Shown here in pieces: positions 16,277-24,945 of a stretch of 64,000 nt of DNA. This stretch comes from JACVRX01 sp963819885. Its GTDB lineage: Bacteria; Actinomycetota; Actinomycetes; Jiangellales; Jiangellaceae. The first letter of the stretch is position 1, and each line of letters begins with the position of its first letter. Below the pieces are notes generated by a model. That model saw only the letters and a program-made list of their open reading frames with translations, ran no database searches and was not told the origin of the DNA. Made by a program: the position numbers and the translations under genes. The stretch covers positions 1 through 64,000 of the forward strand of contig CAWFXV010000024.1 in NCBI GenBank assembly GCA_963819885.1. Reading direction: 5' to 3'.

Positions 16277-16486
16277 TCAGGAGTCCTCGAGCCGGAACCC
16301 GATTTTCATGCCGACCTGCCAGTGCTGGACAGCGCCATCGACGATCTGGCCGCGGATCTCGGTCACCTCGAACCAGTCGAGGTGACGCAGCGTCTCAGCT
16401 GCCCGCATGATCCCGTTGCCAACCGCGGCGTCGACACCGTCTGACGAGGTCCCGACGATCTCAGTGACCCGGTAGGTGCGGTTCAT
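16277..16486 (-). CDS. dodecin (flavin-binding dodecamer)
   Basis: 69 residues. MNRTYRVTEIVGTSSDGVDAAV ... LDWFEVTEIRGQIVDG-VQHWQVGMKIGFRLED matches the dodecin fold (beta-alpha-beta-beta), including the conserved Trp in HLDWFEV and the Gln in QHWQVGMKIGF used for flavin stacking. Dodecins form hollow dodecamers that store flavins or flavin/CoA derivatives. Encoded alone, upstream of fabG on the same strand with 111 bases between. Confidence 0.95.
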   Translation of the reverse strand: MNRTYRVTEIVGTSSDGVDAAVGNGIMRAAETLRHLDWFEVTEIRGQIVDGAVQHWQVGMKIGFRLEDS

Positions 16487-16618
16487 GGCAGTCCTCTCAG
16501 TCGAGCGGGCCCGTAGGGGCCCACATGGTCGCCGCCCATGATCCCGGACACCGGGTCAGACACCGGGATTCGCCGCCCCGCTATGGCGGGAGTCGCATCG
16601 GCGACCTACGGTGAAGGA

Positions 16619-16942
16619 GTGAGCACCGCTGCCCACCGCCGCGACGATCCGGTTCAGTCGGTCACCACCGCTCGACCGGGCCACAGCGACGACATCGACG
16701 TTCGCCAGCGTCGGTACCTGCTCATCATGGCTGTTCGAATCGCGTGCATACCGCCCGCGATCATGGTTCAGGGCTGGCTCCGTTGGGCGTTTATCCTCGG
16801 TGCGGTAGTGCTTCCCTACGTAGCGGTGGTGGTCGCGAACGCCGCGCGTCGGACCGAGCCCGGAATGCTCGTTCCCGTCGTTCCGCAGCCCCGACCAGCG
16901 CTCCCGCGAGGGCGTTCGGGCAATGCTCACGACACCGCCTGA
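16619..16942 (+). CDS. DUF3099 family membrane protein
   Basis: 107 residues from GTG 16619. The DUF3099 pattern is DDIDVRQRRYLLIMAVRIACIPPAIMVQGWLRWAFILGAVVLPYVAVVVANAARR, with two membrane segments at ~38-54 and 57-77, followed by a Pro/Arg-rich tail. The GTG has no spaced Shine-Dalgarno but a TANNNT hexamer (TACGGT) lies 8 bases upstream, so the mRNA may be leaderless. Widespread in actinobacteria; function unknown. Confidence 0.85.
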   Translation: MSTAAHRRDDPVQSVTTARPGHSDDIDVRQRRYLLIMAVRIACIPPAIMVQGWLRWAFILGAVVLPYVAVVVANAARRTEPGMLVPVVPQPRPALPRGRSGNAHDTA

Positions 16943-17102
16943 CCAACCTTCACGCGTCAAAGATTCCGTGCAATACTCCGTCCGCGCGCGTTCCGTGTTC
17001 CCCCGTCGGTGCGCGTCGTGACGGCGACGCCGGGCAGCTTCCCCCGTGGCTGCTCGGCGTTGTCCCGCCGTGGAACACATGTCCTGGCTCGGGGTCTTGC
17101 TG

Positions 17103-18092
17103 CTACCCGCCGATGGCCGACATCGGCCTGGCCGGCTGCAGAAAACCAGGCTCGTTGATGCCGTGACCAGGCAGTTTGCCCGCCATGGCCACCCGCCAGC
17201 ACCGAGCCAACTCAGCGTCAGTGGCACCGTCGCGTAGCGCTCCGCGCAAGTCGGACTCCGTGCGCGCGAACAGGCAAGCACGAACCTGACCATCGGCGGT
17301 CAGCCTGGTGCGATCGCAGGCCCCGCAGAACGGCCGGGTGACCGAACCGATCACCCCGACCCGAGCCGGACCCCCATTCACCAGCCAGGTCTCCGCCGGA
17401 GCACTGCCGCGTTCGTCCGCGCCGAGCGGATTCAGCCGGAACTCAGCAGACAGGCTGGTGAGAATCTCCTCGGCGGTCACCATGTCGCGGCGGTCCCAGC
17501 CGTGCTGCGGGTCGAGCGGCATCTGCTCGATGAATCGCATTTCGTAACCACGGTCGAGTGCCCAGCGCAGCAGCCGGGGTGCCTCGTCCTCGTTGATTCC
17601 GCGCATGAGCACGGCGTTGATCTTGACCGGGGTCAAGCCAGCGGATGCTGCCGCAGCGAGGCCGTCAAACACATCGCGCAGCCGGCGCCGCCGGCTGATC
17701 GCCTCGAATCGCTGCGGGTCGAGGGTGTCCAGCGACCCGTTGATCCGGTTCAGGCCGGCTTCGGCGAGGGGCTGAGCAACCCGGCTGAGCCCGATTCCGT
17801 TCGTCGTCAGCGACAACTCCGGTCGTGGCAGCAATCGTGCGCACCGCCGGACGATGTCGACCAGCCCCTTGCGGAGCAGGGGTTCGCCTCCGGTGAACCG
17901 AACCTGACGAACGCCTAGCCGTTCAACGGAGATCCGCACGAGTCGGACGACCTCGTCGTCGGTCAGTACATCGGGTGATGGCAACCAGTCCAGCCCTTCG
18001 GCCGGCATGCAGTACGCGCAGCGCAGGTTGCAGCGGTCGGTCAGCGAGACCCGCAGGTCGGTCGCGATGCGGCCGTACCGATCGACGAGCAC
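17103..18092 (-). CDS. moaA: GTP 3',8-cyclase (molybdenum cofactor)
   Basis: 329 residues. Radical-SAM cluster motif CNLRCAYC (C21, C25, C28), GEPLLRKG, the arginine-rich loop RRRRLRDVFDGL, second 4Fe-4S cluster ligands in FCGACDRTRLTADGQVRACLF, and the C-terminal Gly-Gly (AIGG) needed for activity. It rearranges GTP to 3',8-cyclo-GTP in the first step of molybdopterin synthesis. One odd position is RINGSLDTL where most MoaA proteins have RVNVSLDTL. No other moa gene is nearby. Divergent from the SURF1 gene. Confidence 0.97.
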   Translation of the reverse strand: MLVDRYGRIATDLRVSLTDRCNLRCAYCMPAEGLDWLPSPDVLTDDEVVRLVRISVERLGVRQVRFTGGEPLLRKGLVDIVRRCARLLPRPELSLTTNGIGLSRVAQPLAEAGLNRINGSLDTLDPQRFEAISRRRRLRDVFDGLAAAASAGLTPVKINAVLMRGINEDEAPRLLRWALDRGYEMRFIEQMPLDPQHGWDRRDMVTAEEILTSLSAEFRLNPLGADERGSAPAETWLVNGGPARVGVIGSVTRPFCGACDRTRLTADGQVRACLFARTESDLRGALRDGATDAELARCWRVAMAGKLPGHGINEPGFLQPARPMSAIGG

Positions 18093-18181
18093 AGCTGCCT
18101 CCCTCCGACGCCCGCAGCGCTGTGCAGTTCAGCCTAAGCCCCTCAGCCGACCCCGACGCGGGTTCGGTCTACCGTCGTTAC

Positions 18182-18964
18182 GTGTTCCGGTTGCTGGCTA
18201 CTCGCCGGTGGCTGGTGCGCGTCCTCGCCGGGATCGTCCTCGTGGTCGCATTCGTCCGGCTGGGGATCTGGCAGCTGGACCGGAACGAAGAGCGGGCTGC
18301 TCGGAACGCGGTGATCGAGAACAACTCCCGGCATGATCCGGTACCGGTCGACGCTCTGCTAGAACCTGGCGTTCCGGTCGAAGCGGATGTGGTCTGGACG
18401 CCGATCCGGGCGACGGGCAGCTACGACGTGGAAGAGCAGCTGATCATTCGGTTGCGCCCGCTCGACGGTCGGCCGGGGATCCATGTCCTCACGCCGCTGA
18501 TCACCGAGAGCGGCGACGCGCTGCTCGTGGACCGGGGATTCGTTCCCCAGGACGGATCGGCGTCTGGGACCCCGGAGGTTCCGGAACCGCCACCGGGAGA
18601 GGTCGAGGTCATCGGCCGGATCCGCGCCAGTGAGGAAGGCCGCGGCACGGGAGGTGATATAGCGACAGGAGCAGTTCGCTACATCGACGTCGACGAGATT
18701 GCCGCGACGCTTGAGTATCCCGTCTTCGGTGCCTGGGTCGAGGTGGTCGATGAACAGCCACCGCCGGTGACGGCGCCAGTGCGAGTGCCCGAGCCGACGC
18801 TGGACGCCGGACCGCACCTGTCTTACGCGGTGCAGTGGTTCCTCTTCGCGTGCATCGGGATCGGCGGATTCGTGATTCTCGCCCGGGCGGAGTCGCGGTT
18901 CCGGCGCGAGGACGAGCAGGCAGCCGTCGATCGCGAGCGGCAGGCGGCCGGCTCCGGTTCATGA
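18182..18964 (+). CDS. SURF1 family cytochrome oxidase assembly protein
   Basis: 260 residues from GTG 18182. A membrane segment near the N-terminus (~10-31: LVRVLAGIVLVVAFVRLGIWQLDRNEERAARN, with the SURF1 GxWQLxRxxxK-like motif) and one near the C-terminus (~214-238: LSYAVQWFLFACIGIGGFVILARAE) flank an extracytoplasmic domain with HVLTPLITESGDALLVDRGFVPQ. SURF1 helps assemble the heme a3/CuB centre of aa3 oxidase. A TANNNT-like hexamer just before the GTG suggests a leaderless transcript. Confidence 0.92.
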   Translation: MFRLLATRRWLVRVLAGIVLVVAFVRLGIWQLDRNEERAARNAVIENNSRHDPVPVDALLEPGVPVEADVVWTPIRATGSYDVEEQLIIRLRPLDGRPGIHVLTPLITESGDALLVDRGFVPQDGSASGTPEVPEPPPGEVEVIGRIRASEEGRGTGGDIATGAVRYIDVDEIAATLEYPVFGAWVEVVDEQPPPVTAPVRVPEPTLDAGPHLSYAVQWFLFACIGIGGFVILARAESRFRREDEQAAVDRERQAAGSGS

Positions 18965-18991
18965 AGGGCACCGGGGGGCACAGGGAGGAAC

Positions 18992-20788
18992 ATGGCCGGC
19001 CTGATCGAAGACCACGGTCTGCTCGGTGATCTGCATACTGCGGCGTTGGTCTGCCGCGACGGCACCATCGACTGGCTGTGCTTGCCCAGGTTCGACTCGG
19101 GCGCGTGCTTCGCCGCCCTGCTCGGGGATCAGCGGCACGGTTTCTGGCGACTGGCGCCGCCGGGAGCGGGCAATGCCGACCGTCGGCGGTACCGGGGCGA
19201 CACCATGATCTTGGAGCAGGAGTGGGACACGCCGCAGGGTGGCGTCCGGGTCACCGACTTCATGCCGCCCAGCGACGGTGCCCACGATCTCGTCCGCATC
19301 GTCGAAGGATTGTCTGGTCGGGTTCACGTCCACAGCGAACTGCGGCTGCGCTTCGATTACGGGCGGTCGATCCCGTGGGTGCATCAGGTCGACGGACAGA
19401 TCGTCGGTGTCTGCGGACCCGATGCCGTGGCGCTCCGCAGCGATACGCCGACATACGGCCGTGACTTGACGACGCACGCGGACGTGGTGGTCGCCGAAGG
19501 CGAACGGACCGCGTTCGTCATGACCTGGTACCCCTCGCACCTGCCACCTCCCACGGCAGCAGAACCTGACGAAGCGCTCGACAGGACCGAGCGATTCTGG
19601 TTGGACTGGGCCAGCAGGTGCACCTACACCGGGCCGTACCGCGAGGCCGTCCTGCGATCCCTGCTCACCTTGAAAGCACTGACCTACGAACCCACCGGCG
19701 GTATCGTCGCGGCGCCCACCACGTCGCTACCCGAGCACCTCGGAGGTGTGCGCAACTGGGACTACCGGTATGGCTGGCTCCGAGACTCCGCGTTCACGCT
19801 CGACGCATTGATCCGCAGCGGTTATGTCGACGAGGCGAGGGCATGGCGAGACTGGTTGTTGCGCTCGATCGGCGGCAACCCCGCGGATCTGCAGATCATG
19901 TACGGGGTGGCGGGCGAACGGCGGCTCGTCGAGAACGAACTTCCCTGGCTACCCGGATACGAGTCGTCGCGGCCGGTTCGGGTGGGCAACGCCGCTGCCG
20001 ACCAGCTGCAAATTGACGTCTACGGCGAGGTCATCGACACCCTCAGTCGAGCCCGCGGACACGGTCTCCCACTCGAACGCCATGCGTGGGCCTTGCAAGG
20101 CCATCTCCTGCGTCGCCTGGAGGAGCGGTGGGAGGAGCCGGACGAGGGCATCTGGGAGATTCGCGGCCCGCGTCGGCACTTCGTGCATTCGAAGGTGATG
20201 GCGTGGGTGGCCGTCGATCGGCTGGTTCAGGACGACCCGAAATATGACATGCGCATGCGGCCCGGCGACCTCGACCGGTGGCGGGCCTTGCGCGCGACGA
20301 TCCACGCCGAGGTCTGCGCCAAAGGCTTCGACGCCGAGCGCAACACCTTCCTGCAGTCGTACGGCGGCCGTGCGGTGGACGCCTCGCTGCTGCAGATCCC
20401 CATCGTCGGGTTCCTGCCTCCCGACGACCCTCGCGTGGTCGGGACGGTCGACGCCGTCCTCGCCGAGCTGTCGACGGACGCCGGCCTCGTCCTCCGGTAC
20501 CGAACCGACCACGAGGTCGACGGTCTGCCTGGCGACGAAGGGGCATTCCTTGCCTGCAGCTTCTGGCTGGTCGAGGCACTGCATTTGATCGGCCGGCGGG
20601 ACGAGGCCAGGGATCGGTTCGCGGCCTTGCTCTCCCTGCGTAATGATCTGGGCCTGCTGGCCGAAGAGTACGACCCACGCATCGACCGGATGGTCGGCAA
20701 CTTTCCCCAAGCATTGAGCCATATCCCCCTGGTCACCGCCGCGCTGCTGCTCTCCGACGTAGCCGAGCCACCGACAGGGAGGGCCTAG
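18992..20788 (+). CDS. glycoside hydrolase family 15 (glucoamylase/trehalase type)
   Basis: 598 residues. N-terminal beta domain (~1-220; IEDHGLLGDLHTAALVCRDGTIDWLCLPRFDS) and (alpha/alpha)6 catalytic barrel. Key stretches are GGVRNWDYRYGWLRDSAFTL, the probable general acid Glu near residue 386 in DEGIWEIRGPRRHF, and the second Glu near 515 in GDEGAFLACSFWLVEAL. Actinobacterial members of this form include the trehalose-cleaving GH15 enzymes of mycobacteria, so trehalose is a likely substrate, but glucan activity cannot be excluded. No signal peptide, so cytoplasmic. It starts 27 bases after SURF1. Confidence 0.92.
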   Translation: MAGLIEDHGLLGDLHTAALVCRDGTIDWLCLPRFDSGACFAALLGDQRHGFWRLAPPGAGNADRRRYRGDTMILEQEWDTPQGGVRVTDFMPPSDGAHDLVRIVEGLSGRVHVHSELRLRFDYGRSIPWVHQVDGQIVGVCGPDAVALRSDTPTYGRDLTTHADVVVAEGERTAFVMTWYPSHLPPPTAAEPDEALDRTERFWLDWASRCTYTGPYREAVLRSLLTLKALTYEPTGGIVAAPTTSLPEHLGGVRNWDYRYGWLRDSAFTLDALIRSGYVDEARAWRDWLLRSIGGNPADLQIMYGVAGERRLVENELPWLPGYESSRPVRVGNAAADQLQIDVYGEVIDTLSRARGHGLPLERHAWALQGHLLRRLEERWEEPDEGIWEIRGPRRHFVHSKVMAWVAVDRLVQDDPKYDMRMRPGDLDRWRALRATIHAEVCAKGFDAERNTFLQSYGGRAVDASLLQIPIVGFLPPDDPRVVGTVDAVLAELSTDAGLVLRYRTDHEVDGLPGDEGAFLACSFWLVEALHLIGRRDEARDRFAALLSLRNDLGLLAEEYDPRIDRMVGNFPQALSHIPLVTAALLLSDVAEPPTGRA

Positions 20789-20825
20789 CCGTCTCCGCCC
20801 ACAGAGCTCGGGCTCTGCACGCTCT

Positions 20826-21593
20826 TCACCCCACCTCACCCAGCAGTGCCGGCAGAACCGACGAGATCGCGGTCCGCAGCACGCCGTCTGCCCGGGCGTC
20901 GTACGGAGTCGGCTCTGCGTTGACGACGACGAGTAGCGCGCCGGCCGACAGCGCCACATCGCACAGGCTCGCTACCGGCTGAACCTGCAGAGAGGTCCCG
21001 ACGGCGAGCAGGACGTCACAATCCCGGGCGGCGTCCACGGCCGCACGCCACACCTGGGGCTGCAGTGACTGACCGAACGAGATCGTCGCCGACTTCAGCA
21101 GCCCACCGCAGAGCAGGCACCGGGGATCCTCCTCGCCCGCCACGACCCGGGCGAGCACGCTGCGCATCGTCGTCCGGTCGCCGCAGGCAAGACATGCGGC
21201 CTGCCAGATCGTGCCGTGGACCTCGATGACCAGCGCAGGGTTGGATCCGGCTCGCTGATGCAACCCGTCCACGTTCTGCGTAATCAGCGCCCGAAGCTGG
21301 CCGGTCCGCTGCAGGTTCACGATGGCTCGGTGCCCGGCATTCGGCGTGGCGGTCCAGGCGGCGTGCGCGCGTCTGTTTCGCCACGCCTGCTTGCGTATTT
21401 CCGCGTCCGCGACGTAACGGTCCAGGGTGGACAGCTGCTGTGCCGCCGGGTTGACCGTCCACACCCCGTTGGGGCCGCGGAAGTCGGGGATACCGGAATC
21501 GGTCGAGATGCCGGCTCCGGTCAAGACCGTCACCCGCGGCGCGCTAGAGATCATCGCCGCAACGCGCTCGACCTCTGCCGTGTCCACCAGCAC
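20826..21593 (-). CDS. sirtuin (NAD-dependent protein deacylase)
   Basis: 255 residues. NAD site TGAGISTDSGIPDFRGPNGVW, TQNVDGLHQRAG, catalytic His in VIEVHGTIW, two zinc CxxC pairs (CLACGD and CLLCGG), and AVGTSLQVQPVASL. It removes acyl groups from lysines using NAD. The FRGPxGxW loop lacks the Tyr/Arg pair of desuccinylases, so deacetylation is more likely. Convergent with the GH15 gene across 37 bases that can form a short hairpin (AGAGC-TCGG-GCTCT). Confidence 0.95.
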   Translation of the reverse strand: MLVDTAEVERVAAMISSAPRVTVLTGAGISTDSGIPDFRGPNGVWTVNPAAQQLSTLDRYVADAEIRKQAWRNRRAHAAWTATPNAGHRAIVNLQRTGQLRALITQNVDGLHQRAGSNPALVIEVHGTIWQAACLACGDRTTMRSVLARVVAGEEDPRCLLCGGLLKSATISFGQSLQPQVWRAAVDAARDCDVLLAVGTSLQVQPVASLCDVALSAGALLVVVNAEPTPYDARADGVLRTAISSVLPALLGEVG

Positions 21594-21663
21594 GCAACGA
21601 GGCTACGGCGGCAATGCCGTGGACCGCTGCCCGCCGGCTGCCCCCACCGCACCCGTGATACCG

Positions 21664-21755
21664 ATTGGCACGCTGCACTGCGCCACGAAGGCCGCAAATC
21701 AGGCGGGTTGACAACCGCGTAGCGTGCCAATTGCGACGGCTGAGCGTGCCCATTG
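21664..21755. repeat. ATTGGCACGCT inverted/direct repeat cluster
   Basis: ATTGGCACGCT at 21664-21674, its exact inverse AGCGTGCCAAT at 21721-21731, and a variant AGCGTGCCCATTG at 21743-21755, all between the divergent sirtuin and SDR genes. The same motif family recurs at 53849-53944. It may be a regulator binding site or a dispersed element. Confidence 0.45.
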
Positions 21756-21820
21756 CTCGGCATTGATCGGTGGGCGGGCGATCGGGTGGCGGAACAGCAG
21801 CCATGGGGCAGGATGACCGG

Positions 21821-22576
21821 ATGGATCTCGGGCTGGCTGGGCGCGTTTACATCGTCACGGGAGCGAGCCGCGGGCTGGGGAGAGCAGTCGCCGAAGCCCT
21901 GGTGAGCGACGGAGCCAGGGTCCTGCTGTCCGCACGGCACGCCGAACACGTCGACACGGCCGCAGCCGAGCTCGGCCGCGACGCCGCCGGGATAGCCGCC
22001 GACAACGCCGACCCGGACACCGCCGAACGCCTCATCATCGCTGCCCACGAACACTTCGGCCGGCTCGACGGTGCGGTCCTCAGTGTCGGTGGGCCGCCGG
22101 CCGGCAGCGCCGTCGACACGCCGGACGAGGACTGGCGAGCCGCGTTCGAGTCCGTCTTCCTCGGTGCGATACGGCTGGCGCGCACGATCGGCGTCGCACT
22201 CGACGACGGCGGCTCTGTGGTTTTGGTGCTGTCCACCTCGGCTCGGGCTCCCCTGTCAGGTCTCGCGATCTCCAACGGACTCCGCCCCGGGTTGGCCATG
22301 GTCGCCAAGCAACTGGCCGACGAGCTCGGTCCGCACGGGGTGCGGATCAACGGACTGATGCCGGGCCGGATCGAGACGGATCGGGTCCGCCAACTCGACG
22401 CGCTCGAAGGCGATCCTGACCAGGTCCGGTCGAGGCGCGTCGCCGGGATCCCGCTCCATCGCTACGGTCACCCGTCGGAGTTCGCCAAGGTCGCGGCATT
22501 CCTCGTATCCCCGGCCGCGTCGTATGTCACGGGCACCATGTTGGCCGTCGACGGCGGAGCGTTGCGGACCCCGTGA
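21821..22576 (+). CDS. SDR-family oxidoreductase, atypical active site
   Basis: 251 residues from ATG 21821. Rossmann motif IVTGASRGLGRAVAEALVSDGARVLLSAR, the LSVGGPP segment in place of the usual NNAG, Ser in STSARAPLSG, and C-terminal SPAASYVTGTMLAVDGG. Where classical SDRs have Tyr-x3-Lys this protein reads ISNGLRPGLA, so neither catalytic Tyr nor Lys is in its usual place. This matches a group of actinobacterial 3-oxoacyl-ACP-reductase-like proteins with SNxLRPGL. It may bind nucleotide without classical reductase activity; the substrate is unknown. Confidence 0.82.
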   Translation: MDLGLAGRVYIVTGASRGLGRAVAEALVSDGARVLLSARHAEHVDTAAAELGRDAAGIAADNADPDTAERLIIAAHEHFGRLDGAVLSVGGPPAGSAVDTPDEDWRAAFESVFLGAIRLARTIGVALDDGGSVVLVLSTSARAPLSGLAISNGLRPGLAMVAKQLADELGPHGVRINGLMPGRIETDRVRQLDALEGDPDQVRSRRVAGIPLHRYGHPSEFAKVAAFLVSPAASYVTGTMLAVDGGALRTP

Positions 22577-22589
22577 CAGCCGACGCGTC

Positions 22590-24500
22590 CTACGGCGCGA
22601 GGGGCGTTCCGGCGAATCCGAGATCGGCTTGCGGGGCGAACTGGGTGCGATAGAGCTCCGCATACAACCCGCCGGCACCCAGCAATGAGTCGTGGTCGCC
22701 GGTCTCGACGACTCGCCCGGCGTCGATGACCAGAATCCGATCGGCACCGCGGATCGTGGACAGTCGGTGCGCGATGACCAGCGACGTGCGGCCGGTCAGC
22801 GCGGTCTCCAGGGCCCGCTGCACGGCGGCCTCGGACTCGGAGTCCAGGTGCGCGGTCGCCTCGTCGAGGACCACGACTCGCGGCGCCTTGAGCAGGAGTC
22901 GGGCAATGGCCAGCCGCTGCTTTTCACCGCCGGAGAGCCGATATCCGCGATCTCCGACGACCGTGTCGAGCCCGTCGGGCAGCATCGACACCAGGTCAGC
23001 GATCTGCGCGGCCCGCAAAGCGGCCCACAGCGCCTCCTCGGTGGCATCGGGGCGGGCATAGGACAGATTGGCGCCGATGGTGTCGTGGAACATGTGGGCG
23101 TCTTGGGTGACGACTCCGACGACATCGTGTACCGACTCCTGGGTCACCGAGCGAAGATCATGTCCGCCCAACCGGACGACGCCGTCAGTCGGGTCGTACA
23201 GCCGTGAAACGAGGTGTGTGATGGTGGATTTTCCAGCACCTGAAGGCCCCACCAGGGCGACCAGCTCACCAGGTGCGGCGCGGAATGATATGCCTCGCAG
23301 TACCTCGTCATGCTGACCAGTGTCCGGTCGAGCGACGGCCTCCAGGGAGGCGAGCGAGACATCCTCGGCGGCCGGATAGGCGAACCGGACGTCGTCGAAC
23401 TCGATGCTCATGGGGCTGGTATCGGCGGGCAGCGACCTCGCATCGGCCCGGTCACGCACCATCGGCTCGAGATCGAGCACTTCGAAGACGCGTTCGAAGC
23501 TGACCAACGCCGTCATCACGTCGACCTGCACGTTCGACAACGCAGTCAGTGGCCCGTACAGCCGGCCCAGTAGGGCGGCGAGCGCGACCAGCGTGCCCAC
23601 CTGCAGCGCCCCGTCGATGGCGAGCAGGCCACCAACGCCGTAGACCAGTGCGGTTGCGAGCGAGGAGAGCAGCACCAGGCCGGTGAAGAAGTACCGCGCA
23701 TACAGCGCCTGCTTCACTCCGATGTCACGCACTCGGCCAGCCGCCTGGCTGAATCCCGCGGTCTCTCGGTCGTATCTCCCGAAGATCTTCACCAGCAACG
23801 CGCCGGCGACGTTGAAGCGCTCGGTCATCGTCTGGCTCATGTCGGCATTGAGCTGCATGGACTCGCGTGAGATGTCCGCGAGCCGACGCCCGACGAACCG
23901 GGCCGGCAAGAGGAACAGCGGGACCAGCGCAAACACCAGCAGGGTGATCTGCCAGGAGAGCAAGAACATCGCACCGGCCGCGAGCACCAAGGTGACAGCG
24001 TTGCTGACGACCTGCGACAGCGTGGAGGTGAACGCCTGCTGAGCGCCGATCACATCTGAGTTCAGACGTGAGACAAGCGAACCGGTCTGGGTGCGGGTGA
24101 AGAAGGCCACCGGTTGGCGCTGAACGTGGTCGAACACCTCGGTGCGCAGGTCATAGATGAGGCCCTCCCCCACCCGCGCCGACGCCCAGCGTCCGACCAG
24201 GCCCAGTACCGCGTCGAGCACCGCGAGCGCGGCGACGGCCAGGGCGCCGATAACGACGACATTGCGTTGACCGGCCACCACGCCGGAGTCGATCACGTAC
24301 CCCAGCAGCAGCGGCACGGCGGCGGCACTCGCTGCGGCGATCACCGTCGTCACGAGGAAGACGGAGATGTGTCGCCGGTATGGACGTGCGTATCGGAGGA
24401 TGCGCCGAGCCGTGCCCTTGGCCAGCCGCTGGCTGACCACGCTGCGGTCGCGGGAGAACGAACGCGAAGCCATGTACCCGCTGAAGTGACCCATCGACAC
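22590..24500 (-). CDS. ABC exporter, fused membrane and ATPase domains
   Basis: 636 residues. Six membrane helices in ~40-330 (SVFLVTTVIAAASAAAVPLLLGYVIDSGVV; FFTGLVLLSSLATALVYGVGGLL) with the coupling motif FFTRTQTGSLVSRLNSDV. The ATPase domain at ~355-620 has Walker A GPSGAGKST, Q-loop VTQDAHMFHDTIGANL, signature LSGGEKQRL, Walker B VVVLDEATAHLD and His in IAHRLSTI. It would act as a homodimeric or heterodimeric exporter of lipids or drugs; cargo not predictable. Convergent with the SDR gene. Confidence 0.93.
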   Translation of the reverse strand: MSMGHFSGYMASRSFSRDRSVVSQRLAKGTARRILRYARPYRRHISVFLVTTVIAAASAAAVPLLLGYVIDSGVVAGQRNVVVIGALAVAALAVLDAVLGLVGRWASARVGEGLIYDLRTEVFDHVQRQPVAFFTRTQTGSLVSRLNSDVIGAQQAFTSTLSQVVSNAVTLVLAAGAMFLLSWQITLLVFALVPLFLLPARFVGRRLADISRESMQLNADMSQTMTERFNVAGALLVKIFGRYDRETAGFSQAAGRVRDIGVKQALYARYFFTGLVLLSSLATALVYGVGGLLAIDGALQVGTLVALAALLGRLYGPLTALSNVQVDVMTALVSFERVFEVLDLEPMVRDRADARSLPADTSPMSIEFDDVRFAYPAAEDVSLASLEAVARPDTGQHDEVLRGISFRAAPGELVALVGPSGAGKSTITHLVSRLYDPTDGVVRLGGHDLRSVTQESVHDVVGVVTQDAHMFHDTIGANLSYARPDATEEALWAALRAAQIADLVSMLPDGLDTVVGDRGYRLSGGEKQRLAIARLLLKAPRVVVLDEATAHLDSESEAAVQRALETALTGRTSLVIAHRLSTIRGADRILVIDAGRVVETGDHDSLLGAGGLYAELYRTQFAPQADLGFAGTPLAP

Positions 24501-24635
24501 CGGGTAGCGACCTCCTTGAACGACAGGTCGCCCAAAGCTCAGGCGACGCCATGGTCAAAACGCACTGGACAGCGCGTTTCTTCCGGCGTCAGCCCTCAGC
24601 TGAACACCGCCTGCTCCGGCGATGGTGCTCGGTGA

Positions 24636-24854
24636 TCAGGCCTTGCGCTTTCGGCCCCGAGTCGCTCCGCCCCGGCCGCGCAGCTCGACGCCGGACTCCG
24701 ACAGTAACCGGTGCACGAAGCCGTACGAGCGGCCCGTCTCGCCGGCGAGATCCCGGATGCTCTTGCCGCCCTCGTACTTCCGCTTCAGATCGGTTGCGAG
24801 CTTGTCGCGCACGCCCCCGCTGATCCGCGCCCCCTTAGCCAGCTTCTCGGCCAC
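24636..24854 (-). CDS. small helix-turn-helix protein
   Basis: 72 residues from GTG 24854 behind GGGAGGGA. AEKLAKGARISGGVRDKLATDLKRKYEGGKSIRDLAGETGRSYGFVHRLLSESGVELRGRGG: the middle SIRDLAGETGRSYGFVHRLL is a clear helix-turn-helix, and the ends are rich in Lys/Arg. Highly conserved small DNA-binding proteins of this type occur across actinobacteria, commonly annotated only as HTH domain protein. Target genes unknown. Lies between the ABC-F gene and the exporter, same strand as both. Confidence 0.85.
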   Translation of the reverse strand: MAEKLAKGARISGGVRDKLATDLKRKYEGGKSIRDLAGETGRSYGFVHRLLSESGVELRGRGGATRGRKRKA

Positions 24855-24945
24855 GCGTCCCTCCCGCGAAGATCGTCTGTGGTGACTGACGACCATGATC
24901 CGACTCATCGCGGCCTGACGCCAGCAGAACGCAAGATCCGATTTC

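Noticed and set aside
16541..16569. ATCCCGG / CCGGGAT inverted repeat between dodecin and DUF3099 genes
   Set aside because: Seven-bp arms in very GC-rich DNA are expected by chance; no second copy noted.
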